Source: Isoetes taiwanensis (taxonomy: Eukaryota > Streptophyta > Lycopodiopsida > Isoetales > Isoetaceae). Taken from it: a stretch of DNA of 64,000 nucleotides. The DNA lies in assembly GCA_021234155.1 (NCBI GenBank), contig JAJEKV010000026.1, forward strand, positions 15,802,283 through 15,866,282. Direction: 5' to 3'. The translations under genes were made by a program, and so were the position numbers. Below are positions 41,250 to 52,945 of the stretch, piece after piece (the first letter of the stretch is position 1; every line of letters starts with the position of its first letter). Under the pieces are notes generated by a model. It ran no database searches. It was not told the DNA's origin and saw only the letters and a list, made by a program, of their open reading frames with translations.

Positions 41250-42344
41250 TAGGTCCAATCTGAAGTAAGAACAATGGTAAGTTGCCATTGCCAGAAGAAG
41301 TGCCCCATGTGAAGCCTCTGCATACAAAATCTCCTCTTGCAATGATGTTACTTTCAATATCTTGTGTCCGACTGTCATAAGTTGTTGTGACAGTGATGCT
41401 GCTCTGTTTCACCAAATCATAACATAATTAGCAACAAAATTTTAGCCAAAGCCAGATGTTGTATTTAATAATTCCAGCATAGCCAACTTGTTTAACTGTG
41501 GATCCAGCCATTTCTTGGAATTCATAGCTCACCTGCTTTTGAAATTGGCCTGAGCTTTTAACAAAAAAGACAGCAACTCATCATGAAAATCAGAAACAAT
41601 ATCCTGGTTTGAAGGCCCTTCATCTGACCTCCTCTGCCTCGTATTCTGAGCTTGCCAGAGGACTCCTTCATTTGACCTCTTCACACAAGCCCCTAGTTCA
41701 GCACCTGCTTGCCCCAATTTCTGCCCTATCCCATAAAAACCCGATGCATTTTCTACCGATACCTCTGCTTCAAAATTTTTTTAAAAAACAGGGGAAATTT
41801 GCAGGCCAAGACTCAAAACCTCCCATTAATCCATGAGATTCATATGATCTCAGGCCGCTTTTCACTTGCTTCTTGCTTCTGGTACCCAAATCATAGTCTT
41901 CACACTGTATTGCCAGTTTCCTTTTCTAATTTATTTTGCTGGAATTAACATAATACAAACAAAAAGAATAGAGCTCCACAACTCTAGAATTTCCAGAATC
42001 CGCTAGGGTCTCTGAATCAAGCCTATTGGCCTTAGAAATAGTGGCTCTATCTGCATCGGAGAAGGCACCTTTGTGGAATCCGATGGAGTTTATGCATTCT
42101 GGGTTTTCATAAAAAAATGAGGCGGATTCCTCTGAAATGATGAGCTTCTCAAGCAATTTTACCTTCCCACTGATGTAACGCTATTATCTGCAACTCTGTT
42201 TGCCGGAACCCTTCTATCTAAAAACTCTACTAACCGCTTCATTTGTGAAAAACTCAACTCAGAGAACATCAGATTCATCAGATTGGAGCTGCCAGTTACC
42301 TGGTCCAAAAACTTCCTTGATCCACAACGCAACTGACCTAACAT
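41250..42344 (-). pseudogene. Multi-exon plant gene relic, unknown product
   Basis: Several minus-strand exon-like frames lie in order: 42344-42190 (FLDQVTGSSNLMNLMFSEL, MKRLVEFLDRRVPANRVADN), 42156-41945 (LLEKLIISEESASFFYENPE, FHKGAFSDADRATISKANRL), 41771-41546 (VENASGFYGIGQKLGQAGAE, DIVSDFHDELLSFLLKAQAN) with a good acceptor before it and a perfect donor AAAAGCAG|GTGAGC after it, then VSYEFQEMAGSTVKQVGYAG, and 41415-41220 (ITVTTTYDSRTQDIESNIIA, LPLFLLQIGPILFVRD). The codon-like composition and splice sites suggest a conserved plant protein I cannot name. Stops between segments suggest decay. Confidence 0.4.
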
Positions 42345-43390
42345 TTACAGGGAACAAAGGGTTTTTAGCAGTCATCAACATATACTGAGTATATTCTAGC
42401 ATATACTCAGTATATCCCACAAATCCACATAAACGAGGGTTTGCCCCCCTAGGGGCAACCCAAAAATTGACCTATATGAAATAAATGAGTTAGGTTTGTT
42501 CAATTACAAGACTTGCCATTTATACACTCCCCGAACCAAACTATAAGCATGTAAGCATGTCATTTTCATTTAGCACAGTAGGAGTAGAAAGAAAAATGGA
42601 TTCCCAAATGTATAGTGCTCAAAATCCTACTCAAATCTTTCGCACTCTTAGTACAGTATGTGGGAAAAAATGATGCTTCAATGCAGATATTAGAGTTAGA
42701 ATTACCGCCAAAGTAGAAGCCTTTTGTTGATGCGAGAGTGCAAAAATTGGAAAAGAAACATGTTGAGGTGGGAGTACAGACATCTCCACAATCCATAGTG
42801 GACCAAAAGCCGCACATCAAGCTAGTGAATAGGAGCAGGCTGTCTCAGTATCTGCTGCTACTAGTACCCTGACCTCATGTATTATAGGAATTGCAGAGGC
42901 AGAAACACATGCCCATTCGGTTGTGGATGAGGCTTTTCATTTCTTCATTGACATCATGCATATGACATCATGCATGTAAAGGTTGCTGGAGTTGTCTTTG
43001 CTATTAGGATGGAGTGGCAAGACCTGATCGTCCTCGACATGTTTTGGTTTAGTTTTGTGATGCTCTCAGCTGCCTACATGTTTTTTAGCATGGCAACCAT
43101 CTCAGAGAGACTAGTTTTTCAGTACAAGAGGACCTTTCTCCTCTTCAACCGTGTAATCATAAGGAGGAGCTCTGCATGGCCAAGGCAGCCTGCCTGCAAA
43201 AGAAATGGGCAGTGTACAGGGGAGGTGCAATAATCATTCTAGATCAATGGCCTTCCAATCCTTGGACTGGCTATGTCTACATAGTTTAAGTAGCACAAAG
43301 TTACCATTAGCATTAGCACTATTTTTTCGTTGATATTTTTGGGCTTCCATGCCGCTTTCGTTGTTTAGGTCTCATGGCCAATTTGGTCTC
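42345..43390. other. No clear gene
   Basis: Only short frames with stops; a decayed coding region (EAETHAHSVVDEAFHFF, about 42890-42955, +) is possible but not recognised. Confidence 0.4.
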
Positions 43391-43410
43391 CGTGGACGTT
43401 AAAAAAATTA

Positions 43411-43491
<81 letters not shown>
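43391..43491 (+). repeat. Retroposon-like tail and (ATCT)n microsatellite
   Basis: CCGTGGACGTTAAAAAAA at 43391 runs into about 20 ATCT units (43411-43491). The same motif followed by a different microsatellite occurs at 51796-51842. Confidence 0.7.
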
Positions 43492-43495
<4 letters not shown>

Positions 43496-44187
43496 ATGGG
43501 TAAATGTTTATCATGCTTTTATCTTTTAACACAACCCCTTAAAATATTATTTTGGCGGTTTTAGGAGCATTTTGTAATTTTTAGCCACCCCATGACATAG
43601 GAGATGGTACTCGTAATTTTAATGCTCCTTAGACTCTGTTTTGGCCCACGTACATTGGTGACAACATCATTTGGGCATCATATTTTGACATTGACCACTC
43701 ATGACCATCTTTCGGTGACAACCGTTGTTTCTTCCCCATATTTTTGGCACCATGTCAAAAATATGATGTCAAATCTGATGTTATAAAAGGCTTGTACATA
43801 GTTTGGTTTGATTTTTGTGTGGTTGTGTGGGGGTGGGGGGGACCCCAGTGGGCCGTCATTGGCATAAGTAGCATAAGCCACATGTCCTTAGCATATTGGA
43901 CCCCAAGATCTAAAGCTTAGATTTCATCCTAGATCTGCGGTATGCGAGATGTCAGTTAGGTTTAGGATTTTGCTCTACTATTTAGAGAGAGCATTTCCTC
44001 TCATTGTTTATGTTTCTGCTCACTTTTTGGAGTGCCTCATTTTAAAGCATAGTACATTTCAGATTTGTTTGTTCATATCTTGCCTTTCTTTTCGTTCTTG
44101 TCCACTCTTTCTATTGATCCATGAGCATTTGTGGCAGCTTGTAGCATCCGGCGGTCATGGACTGTTGCTGCAAGGTGTATGCCAAGA
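43492..44187. other. No gene seen
   Basis: AT-rich sequence with a G-run at about 43828-43840. Nothing recognisable. Confidence 0.5.
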
Positions 44188-44315
44188 GCCCAAAAAACTA
44201 ACACCACCTTTGGTTTTTCCTCCAGCAACTCCCCCCTTTGGTTTGGGTGCAGCCCAAAAAACTAACACCACCTTTGGTTTTTCCTCCAGCAACTCCCCCC
44301 TTTGGTTTGGGTGCA
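44188..44315 (+). repeat. 64-bp exact tandem duplication at the left edge of a MITE
   Basis: Units 44188-44251 and 44252-44315 both run from GCCCAAAAAACTAACACC to GGTTTGGGTGCA. They replace the left end expected for the MITE. Confidence 0.85.
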
Positions 44316-44711
44316 TATTCACACGGGGGGTTACTCCGGGCAACGAGAGCTGTCGGATGGGCATATTTGCCCTTTATTCTAAGATCTAGACCGTACATAG
44401 CGATCCTCGTTTATGGGGTATGCATGTACAAGTATTTGTATACTGTATATTAAGATTTGCAAAATACTATAAGGTTTGAGAGAATGTACTTAATGGTGTT
44501 AATTTTGTACATGTATTGTAAATAGATTTTTGGAGCTCTCGCTGCCCTACGTAACCCCCCGTGTGAATATGCACCCAAACCAAAGGGGGTTTAAGGGGGA
44601 TTTTAATTTAAATGTGTCAAATGCAATGGTTTGTGTTAATAATGTTAATGGTAGTTGTGTGTTGATTGTTATATTAAAAAAATTTTTGGGCCCTTCGGGC
44701 CCTAACTAAAG
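44283..44711 (+). mobile_element. Long-TIR MITE, right arm copy
   Basis: The left part (44283-44519) repeats 40266-40497 directly; the right arm (44552-44711) is the inverse of 40151-40308 and ends ...GGGCCCTAACTAAAG. The inner parts of the arms (CCAAAGGGGG / CCCCCTTTGG and the GGGGGGTTAC region) can pair with each other inside this copy. The left terminus is lost. Confidence 0.65.
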
Positions 44712-45017
44712 CAGAAAGAAAATAGGAAAATCTTCCACCTAACATCGAGAAATGAAGAAACATCCATTCAGCACTATTACAAGTTGAAACACCATATATA
44801 TAAATTTTTGCTCAACAAGCAATAGAATGTGAAAAAACACATGTCATAGAAATCTTTGCTGTAGTAGAACTTTGAAGAAACAAAGGTAAATAATAATGAT
44901 GCAGAACAATATTTCCACGCAACAATAAACAACTGTGTATGTTGTGGTGGCACACTGACTCTACGGTAAAAGGTGCAGGTCGTTGTAGAAGCTTACCACT
45001 GTTAAGGATCACCTTTT

Positions 45018-45662
45018 CCATAGACTTCACCATTTCATAGGCTCATCAGCCAAAGCTTTAGCAGGCAAAAATCTTCTCATAATAAAATCTCTGGCAGCTG
45101 GATCATTGTATAACTCAGTAGGAATTTGTAAAGTATTATCTTCTTGCTGGTCCAAGCTTACTCTTTCATCCAAGCTTACTTTGCAAGTACTAGCTACGGT
45201 GTCATTCTGATCAAGCGTGTCGCGACAAGATCGAAAAAATGTTTCACTATCTTCGCCAGGGACTCAAGTGCAATTAATCTCCCAGGGTTGAATCTTGTCG
45301 CTCAACCTTTTTCAATTGAGCGGGAGACTTCGGGAAAACCCGCAGTTTTGGGCTAAAAACAGAGTCTATGGTGAGTCGGACAAGGCATTGTTCTTCCGGG
45401 AGGCAAAGGCGAGGCATGGATGTGGCTTCAAAGTATGTTTCCCTATTCTTATTTTTACGTCTTCCAAGTGACTGCTCCCAGACAAATGGCACAGATTCTG
45501 GAATTCTAAGAGATCCCAAATTTGAATCAGAACTCATATAGAGGTCACTTCTACGACTGGCCCATATTAATACTTCTTCTTCATCATGCCTCACTAAATC
45601 TGGAGTATTCTCCAGACGAAATGAATCACCATGTCGAACTGCATAAATCGGCTTTATTTCTG
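45018..45662 (-). pseudogene. DUF688-like plant protein, two exons or frames
   Basis: The first frame (45662-45274) opens after an acceptor (TTTTTGTTTATGCAG) and reads DSFRLENTPDLVRHDEEEVL, IPESVPFVWEQSLGRRKN, PRLCLPEEQCL, then a stop. The second (about 45215-45018) reads LQIPTELYNDPAARDFIMRR then FLPAKALADEPMKW and a stop. The motif VPFVWEQ.PGR.K and the DFI..RFLPAA.A motif mark plant DUF688 proteins, whose function is not known. The two parts are in the right order with a frameshift or intron between them. It lacks a clear start, so a fragment. Confidence 0.55.
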
Positions 45663-45844
45663 CATAAACAAAAATAAAACAGAGGACTTACATTAGGTAG
45701 AGAGAAAGACATACTGAAGGAGAGATTTGGGACTGATTGCTCTGCTTCTTGCTGCATTTTTCTGACTAAGGGTCTTCATTCTGATTCTGCTCCTATTGTC
45801 ATTAGAGTTATCCTACAACAACATTAGCAGGTCAGTATGTCATT

Positions 45845-46881
45845 TCACAAAAATCTCGGGACTTTAATACAAATCTTGAAAATTTCTGCCATGTTAGCCG
45901 AAGTATTAGGACAACTATATGATATATCCCCGACACTTGCAGAAACTTGCTCCACCTTTTGGGAAGAGAACACGTGACATTTTTCAATTCTCTTGCTTAC
46001 TCCTAGCAATCCACCAACAGAAGGAAATTGAACATGAATCTGAAGATGGTAGACATGCCTGAGCTTCACTTTTATAACTTGCTCCACTGGCCAATACGTC
46101 TTCGCAAATTTCATGACCTGAATGTATTTCCAAAGGATGCTGCAAGTAAATATTCTCTGACGGTGAGATCAAATTTTGTTGATATACGTGCCATGCCATT
46201 TGGATCGTCCTGGCAGCATCATGCCAACTAGAAACCATGCATCTAAGAAACAAGCAGCCTAAGATATTTTCGTCTTGCAATTTTCATCCTAAAGCTTGCC
46301 TGAATTTTGATCACAGAGCGTTTCACATCAAGATATTTCTTTCTGCCATGACAGGCCTTCAAATAACTTTGTATCATGGTGGAGCTCTCTCCTTCATCTG
46401 AACATCAATAATTTGAGAAGGAATTTCTTGCCTTTGTTGACCCAAGAATAAAACAACTGTGTAAAGTAGCAAGTTTCCTGGTGAAATCATGTGTGGCCAA
46501 AGATGTCCCATGAAGTACAAGCTGTGAAATAGGCCTATAAATTTGATGCTGCTTCTCTAATATAAATTGCATAATTAATTGATTGCTCTGCTTCTTGCTG
46601 CATTTTTCTTTTGAGTGCTGCAAGAATCCAAAAATCCCTTTGCACTGGAGTAACCTGGCCCTTGTGTCCTCTGAAAAACAGATTTGAACGGATGCCTTGC
46701 TTATGGTAATGAATCCAGGGTCAGCAAAGGAAATCGAGTATCTATAAGACGTGGTCGGGCAAGAACAGATCCCGGCTTGTGCCTGGCCCTTGAGAGATGA
46801 GCAACTGGCATTACCAATTAGGCACAGAGGAATCTGCGCATGATGCTTCCAGAAATCTGCTCCCTGTTGTCTTGGGGGCAT
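45845..46881 (-). pseudogene. IQ-motif protein relic
   Basis: On the minus strand 46401-46243 reads STMIQSYLKACHGRKKYLDV then SVIKIQASFRMKIARRKYLR and a stop; the second part is a full IQ motif (IQ...R....R), which binds calmodulin. After a frameshift AARTIQMAWHVYQQN (about 46230) is another. Upstream, at about 46630-46570, ALKRKMQQEAEQSINYA looks like a coiled coil. Families with serial IQ motifs include myosins and spindle ASPM-type proteins; the parent cannot be named. The region is full of stops. Confidence 0.4.
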
Positions 46882-48184
46882 TCCGTGTGCTTTGCAACTC
46901 CAGGTGAGGATGGAAGATCAAAAGATAGCAACGGAAAAAGATAGAAGCGGGCCCTGTTAGGGTTTTGTAATGCATGCTTTGCACTTAAGCAAATTCCAAA
47001 TTTCAAAGATTTGCCATGGCGGCCAACATTGCTACAAAATCCCTCCTCCAGAGAGCAAGAACATAGAAGTTTCTTCTCCGGAAGCAAATCTGGCTGGCAA
47101 CCGTAAAGCAAACCCTTTCCTCAAAGAACCCTAAAATAAGGGACCTCGATGCTTGCATGTATGTGTTTGAAACTTAAAAATAATTGATTTTTCCTTAAAA
47201 AGAGGGCTTTTGTTGTGAGCCCTTGGATGTTGGACCATTGAAAAAAAAAAAACCAAATCAACGACTAAGAAATGGTGCACTCTAGATATACACATTAGTA
47301 CGTCCATTCGAATACGCCATGAAATCTTAGGAAAACCTTTGTGAAAAGCGTACAAAAACACAAAGAAAACCCCCTGTTATTATGCTACATATTCGAATAA
47401 TGTTGCTCAAAAGTTTCTATCATTTTCATGTTCACATAAAGGGACAACTACTGTCGAAGTATTTTTCTGCTAAATGAAGAATATATGTAGATGGCTTACA
47501 TATTATATATCCAAATCATACACGATGTTCAAGTTTGAGCTGAATTCAAACTACACATATCTTTATACCAACGTATTCACATGTTTTTTGTTTTTCATGC
47601 GTGTATCAAACGTTGATAAAGGTGGGGCAATCTTTAGTATTTTGTACTTGTTTTCTCGGGTGTTGTTTGATGCATACTGGCTTTTCAAACAATAGATTTT
47701 TCGGTTTTCAATAAATAGATCCATGAATTCCCATGAAATTGCATCTAGATTAGTTTTATCTAGTTCGCAAGAGTTTTACAGTAAGGAGAATATTGGACAT
47801 GATTGTGCAACATTTGCTTCCATGGGTTGTGAGAAATTATGTGATGATGACAAATTTTTGCATTGGAGGAGGATCTGACAATTGATTGCAAATGGGGAAG
47901 CAAAGACCTGGAAAGGGATGTCCGAATACCAAATACGAGGAAGCAAGAAGCGGATGGATTTGTTGCTTTTGCAGGTCACCTGCAAGTCACTCTAAGCGAC
48001 TGAGTGTCTATGACGTGAAGGGGAAGGTGATACAATTTCAACAAGGGAAGCGACGGGGTGCCGGGTTTTGATGATGTGGCAGCGCGTCTTGGGTAAAAGT
48101 ATGGTGGAAGAAGTGGGGACTTGGTAGGCTAACCACGCAAACAAAGCATTGCGTTTGGCACAAGAGAACACCATGCCATGATCG
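46882..48184. other. Mostly non-coding
   Basis: A short + frame starts MAANIATKSLLQRART at about 47013 (mitochondrial-presequence-like) but stops at once. Another (47892-48071, MGKQRPGKGCPNTKYEEARS) is unsupported. Nothing else is seen. Confidence 0.35.
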
Positions 48185-48186
48185 AA

Positions 48187-48196
48187 TATATATAAA
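48187..48196 (+). promoter_or_regulatory. TATA-like box upstream of the PAN-like gene
   Basis: TATATATAAAT lies about 190 bp before ATG 48385, leaving a leader of roughly 160 bp. Position and sequence fit a plant core promoter. Confidence 0.45.
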
Positions 48197-48384
48197 TCGT
48201 GCTCCTATTGTAAGAAATACTATCTAACCATCTATTTATACTTTTCACATATATGTATTTTCGTTTGTAATTTTATTTGTCTTCGTTGTACAAGTAAGGA
48301 GCTAATTGCATTCCGCTGCTTCGCATCCTCTGTTTTGGGGCTCGATTTAGGGCTTCAGATCCGTGGCACTTTGAGTTCCCAGCT

Positions 48385-48831
48385 ATGGCGTACGTTTGGC
48401 GCTTCAATCTTCCGGCGCTCCTTATCGTTTTTTTCGTTCTTGTACCTTCTCTGGTGGCCTCTTCTTGCCAGAGCTCTTCCTCCGTTGAAACATTTCCAGG
48501 TGTGAATCTTTTCCCACAGGATAAATTGCGGAGCCTTGCCGGCCAATTGACAGAGGAAAAATGCGTTTTGGAATGTCTGAAAGATTGTTCTTGCACTGGA
48601 GCTGTGTACAGAAGAGATACCATGTCCTGTTCTGTCACAGATCAGGCTCCTGAATTGAATGCTTTTTCTGCTGCAAATGAGGTGAGTTTTATAAGGATGG
48701 AACATGCAAATCGAAGGGTATTGCGTCAGTTGAGCCACACTGAGAAAAATATTGTGAAATGGGTTATCATAGTTGTTGCAGTGATGTTCTTTCTTTGCTT
48801 TGCTTGCTGCCTTTGCAAGTGTTTCTGCTGA
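48385..48831 (+). CDS. Small PAN/apple-like membrane protein
   Basis: 148 residues with ATG start and a clean stop. Residues 1-27 form a signal peptide (NLPALLIVFFVLVPSLVAS). Residues about 34-110 resemble a PAN/apple fold as in plant S-domain receptor kinases: EEKCVLECLKDCSCTGAVYR, with Cys 60, 64, 68, 70 and 82. Residues about 126-144 form one hydrophobic membrane span, followed by a Cys-rich end (CCLCKCFC) that could be S-acylated. There is no kinase domain, unlike the receptor kinases that usually carry PAN. It could be a cell-surface decoy or co-receptor, but that is inference. No intron is needed, and a TATA-like box lies upstream. It is the best intact small gene in the window. Confidence 0.7.
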   Translation: MAYVWRFNLPALLIVFFVLVPSLVASSCQSSSSVETFPGVNLFPQDKLRSLAGQLTEEKCVLECLKDCSCTGAVYRRDTMSCSVTDQAPELNAFSAANEVSFIRMEHANRRVLRQLSHTEKNIVKWVIIVVAVMFFLCFACCLCKCFC

Positions 48832-51460
48832 TTAGCCTATTCTTCTTCATTCACGATAATTTTTCTATTTCCTGCATTTGTGAAAAGCTGGAGATTTTAT
48901 ATGTTAATATAATATGTTTTATAAAATTATTTTTATGTTCAAAATTGTTAAATTATAATTTATGCCCTCTTTATATAAAATTGCCCTTACAAATCAAAAG
49001 GAACTAGCATTGCTCCATCATTGCTCCATCATGTGATATCTCGGTTTTTTAATCACGAACACCTCATGTAAATCAATCCATGTGGACTCTATTATTGAGA
49101 TTTTCTATATTTCGTGGTTTCCTGACCTCTTGTTCAAGATGCTTTCCTTTTGTACGTTTTCGCCCTCAACGCCATTACATTGTCATTATGGCCCGACAAT
49201 GACCATGTGTCAAGTTGTTTTCCTTTTGTGCCTCTCAATTCAAACCTCTTAAACACCAGTTAAAGAACCATTCCGCTCTCCAGTCCTATAGCGCCATGCC
49301 ACGTGTCATTGTTTCAAACCAAGAATGTTACCCAAAATATCGTCGTGCTTCGACGGACTTATGCGGCAGCTGTTACCTGCTGCTGCAGCATTTTTACCTG
49401 CACTCTGAAGATTTACATGTTGCTCGTGCAGTTTTATCCAACATTCTAATCGTTTACCTTGCATTCTGAAGTGTTTTACAGTTCGCATAATGGTTCTTAA
49501 CTTGTTTCCATGTTACAGGAGTGTCCTTTCAGGGACATTCTTGTATACATAATTGGCCAGTGTCGTGTTAGAACCACGAAAAATTTTCTCTGCCCCCTTT
49601 CCCCAACAAAAAAAAAGAAGGGAAGTAGCATGTTTTTTATGGTTCTAACAATTCGCCAAAATATGCCACGAATATACCATAACAGTTCACAAGTATACCC
49701 ATGGTTTTAATATTTAACAGGCTTGTCCCAAGGCGTTTGCAATTTCAGATTGCATGCGATCTCAACTAAGTGGTTGAATGCATAAAAAATTAGCATCAAC
49801 TGTGGGGAAATTTATAACACACCACTCCTCATGTGTTTGTTAATAGAAATTTGTTTTAACCCATGACAGGCTAAGCAAAAGAGAGCATACATCAATAGCA
49901 AATGGGAGCCGAAAATGATGTGACTCAAATTTTGAAGGTCATTCTATGCTACAACTATGGTGTATTAGTTGTTTTTTGCAAAGCTTAAAGGGAAGAGTCT
50001 AAGTTTGTTTAGTGGCTTTGGGTTTCGCTATCTCTATGAGCCTCTTAGCCTTGCAGGTTTAATGTTCATCCTAAACATTAAAATTTTCTTAAGAAATCAA
50101 TCTGGTATCATATTGGCTGGTGAGAATAAGCTCCTGCCAGTGACGCTGATCCCATATTTCAACTCAACGTGTTGCTTCAAGGTATAAGGAATGATGTCCT
50201 ATCGTTAGAAAGAAGAAAAATCCATTTGTCAATTATAAATCCTCCGTTTTACTTTGCTTCGTGCAACACAAGAAGAGATGCAACGTAACGAGGCATCAAC
50301 TTCGTACGTACAACCCTATAACTTTTGGTGATATATTTGTTAGTGAACGATATCCATATATAATAAACTGTTTATGGGAGTGATTATTGATTATGGAGAA
50401 ATAAAAAAGGGCAAAATATTAGATGTAACTCTAACCGATGCATGATCCAACTTTGCCTTTTGATGAAAACGGATCCTATCCAAAACTTTTTGCAGTCTGA
50501 TACAAAACAATCCACTCTAGCTAGATCAAGATATAGTTGAAATGCATGGAGGGCAAAAGGCAACAAAGCTATAAACAATCCGCTGCCGTAATCAAATTTG
50601 AAGTTTTTGAAACCCTACCCCATAGCTTCGTTGCAGAACTCTAGACAACCCGACTAAGAAGCATCTAGCATTGTTTCCTCTTTCAAACCCGAATGCTGCT
50701 CTAATTGTTTATGCCTTAAGAATTTCAATGCCATGTGGACATTAGACCTTTAGGGTTTGTTTAAAATTCATAGGTTGCTTCAACCATAGGAATTATTTAA
50801 TAAAATCCAACTTGGTAAGAAGTACTAAAAGTAATAATTAGAAGCAATAGTTAGATTGTGATGGCCTAATAGCCGTGGACGTAAAAGCCCCATCCATCTT
50901 TAAAAGAGAATCTTTGGAAACAAACATAAATCTGGGTTTTGACATGGAACGAGTTGAGATTGTGATTTGATGGTCGTATCAGGTGATTTCAGTAATATGA
51001 CTCATCCTGAGATGGCTGACATGACGATAGCTTTATGACATAAATGGAGCTATTGGACGGTAAGTTCCATGGAAAACTTTGTGGATGAAGTCAATCCTAA
51101 GCATAGCTTTGACTACTTCAAGTATCATTTCTTTGATTCTGGTTCAAACAAAATCCTATACTATGCTCGGTTAATTGAGGCTGGTACTTTGAATAAAGAG
51201 ATGTAGTTGTAGATAACCTTTTCTTGTCCTGAATCCAACAAATCAAAACCAAATTTTTTAGTTTTGTGAAATAATTTATCGTAAGGATTCTAAGGTGCTC
51301 TTTTCCCAAACCCTTTCTCAAGCCTAGTTGCTTAAGGAATTGTGAGTGCATTTACTGTGATTCAGACCCCCTATATTATTAAGCCTATTACAATAACAGT
51401 TTGAGACAACTGTTATGACTACAACATAATAGTTGGTCTTAGTAGTTTTTAACCTAAGGG
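48832..51460. other. Non-coding stretch
   Basis: No gene recognised. CCGTGGACGT at about 50874 resembles the retroposon tail motif seen at 43391 and 51796. TTGCTCCATCA is tandemly repeated at 49011-49033. Confidence 0.5.
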
Positions 51461-51795
51461 CTAGATTTGAGAATTTCTAGTCATGGACTCAACTACAGTT
51501 GTAACCATGGATTTGGTAATGTTATTTTGTCATGCAATTCCTTGATTGAGGACGATCAATCCCAGACAAGGAGGAATTGATATGGTGGTGCTCGGGGGAG
51601 TGGTTCGGAAAGCAAGTAGACTTTAACTATTGAGTTATTTATGGAACCTTGGAAAAGGTTGAGATCCTAAGATTGATCTATGTATCTTTTTAAAAAGGCT
51701 CTTTGGTCTTCACATGAAAGTGGTTTGCTCGTTGTGATTCAGATATTCCTCTTTCTGCTCTTCCACATCTTTGTCTCTTTGTCAATCTCTCCGAT
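51461..51795 (+). repeat. LTR relic of the element C family
   Basis: A degenerate array unit (CCTAAGGGCTAGATTTGAGA, 51463-51482), then GTAACCATGGATTTGG, GACGATCAATCCCA and a purine tract AAGGAGGAAT, then LTR start TGATATGGTGGTGCTCGGGG at 51578. All are in the order seen on the minus strand of element C. The rest of the LTR has diverged; its right end is not seen. Confidence 0.6.
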
Positions 51796-51842
51796 CCGTG
51801 GACGTTAAAAAATCTATTCTATTCTATTCTATTCTATTCTAG
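51796..51842 (+). repeat. Retroposon-like tail and (TCTAT)n
   Basis: CCGTGGACGTTAAAAAA followed by about six TCTAT units, the same tail motif as at 43391 with another simple repeat. Confidence 0.65.
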
Positions 51843-52458
51843 CCTTCATGAATTTTGTACTTTTTCTTAGAGAGGATTCTCTAAGGGTTGATCCTTCCAA
51901 ATCCCTTTCTGCTTTCATAACTTAAACTTTGCATGGACCATCTTAGAATTTCTTGTTTTTGTGAGTCAGTTTGGATGGTGAGCATTGGCTTTAAGGGCTA
52001 GTTTTAGAATTTACTTATGAATTTTTGTTGATTTATTAGATAGTAGGATTATCGTTTGTGCTTTAACCTTAGTTTTTGTAACAGTCAGTATCCATATTCT
52101 CATGTAGATGAGCATATATGAAATTAAGAAAAATGTCAATGTTCGCCTTGCACCAAGCATTGGCACTCCTGTTTATTAATTAATTCTTATTTGAGTCTCG
52201 ACGTTTGATTAATAAACCTTTGGCCAATAGTATGGCATTCTCATATCGCTAGAACTAGAATAAGATCAAAGGCTTTTGCCAAACTGGATGCTGTATGCCA
52301 AAGTAATATCCATGTAGTATGCAAGATGTCTTTTTGAGGTTTCCCAACCTTTAAAGGCATGCCATCTAGAAATGTTAGGCTCAAATACGAGGAGTCATCT
52401 CCATGTAGAAAAACAAATGGTTAATTGTCTCTAGCCATGGGAAAATTTTGCTGATGTG
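51843..52458. other. No gene seen
   Basis: AT-rich, no recognisable feature. Confidence 0.5.
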
Positions 52459-52580
52459 TGTAAGATCTATTTAAATCTATCTTATTGTTGGATATCAATA
52501 ATGGGTTTAATTCCACAGGTGTAAGATCTATTTAAATCTATCTTATTGTTGGATATCAATAATGGGTTTAATTCCACAGG
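52459..52580. repeat. 61-bp exact tandem duplication
   Basis: 52459-52519 and 52520-52580 are identical; each begins TGTAAGATCTATTTAAATCT. Confidence 0.95.
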
Positions 52581-52945
52581 TTTGAAATGACATCCTTGGC
52601 CCCCCTGATGGATTTTTCTTGTAATTTAAAAAAGCTCTCGAAATCTCTGTAACTTAGGTAGCAATCAAAGGCGGTCTTGAGCATATAGAGAAGGTTGGAC
52701 ATTATACACGAATATTGTTTCTCAAACTATGTAGCGCTTTGTTGCAATGGCTGATCAATGCTTGCAACCAAAACGGATTAGCGACGTTGGAGGTTAACAT
52801 GAATCTTGCTAGTTGCGGCATGGTATGATTCTAGTCAATTAGTGACCTAGGAGGTCTTTCAAACCAAATTCTTGTTGTCTTAATGGGACAAACCTATTTG
52901 GCAAAAGGTTGCTGGTACTCTGCCACTTGTTGCTCCAGAGCCTAT

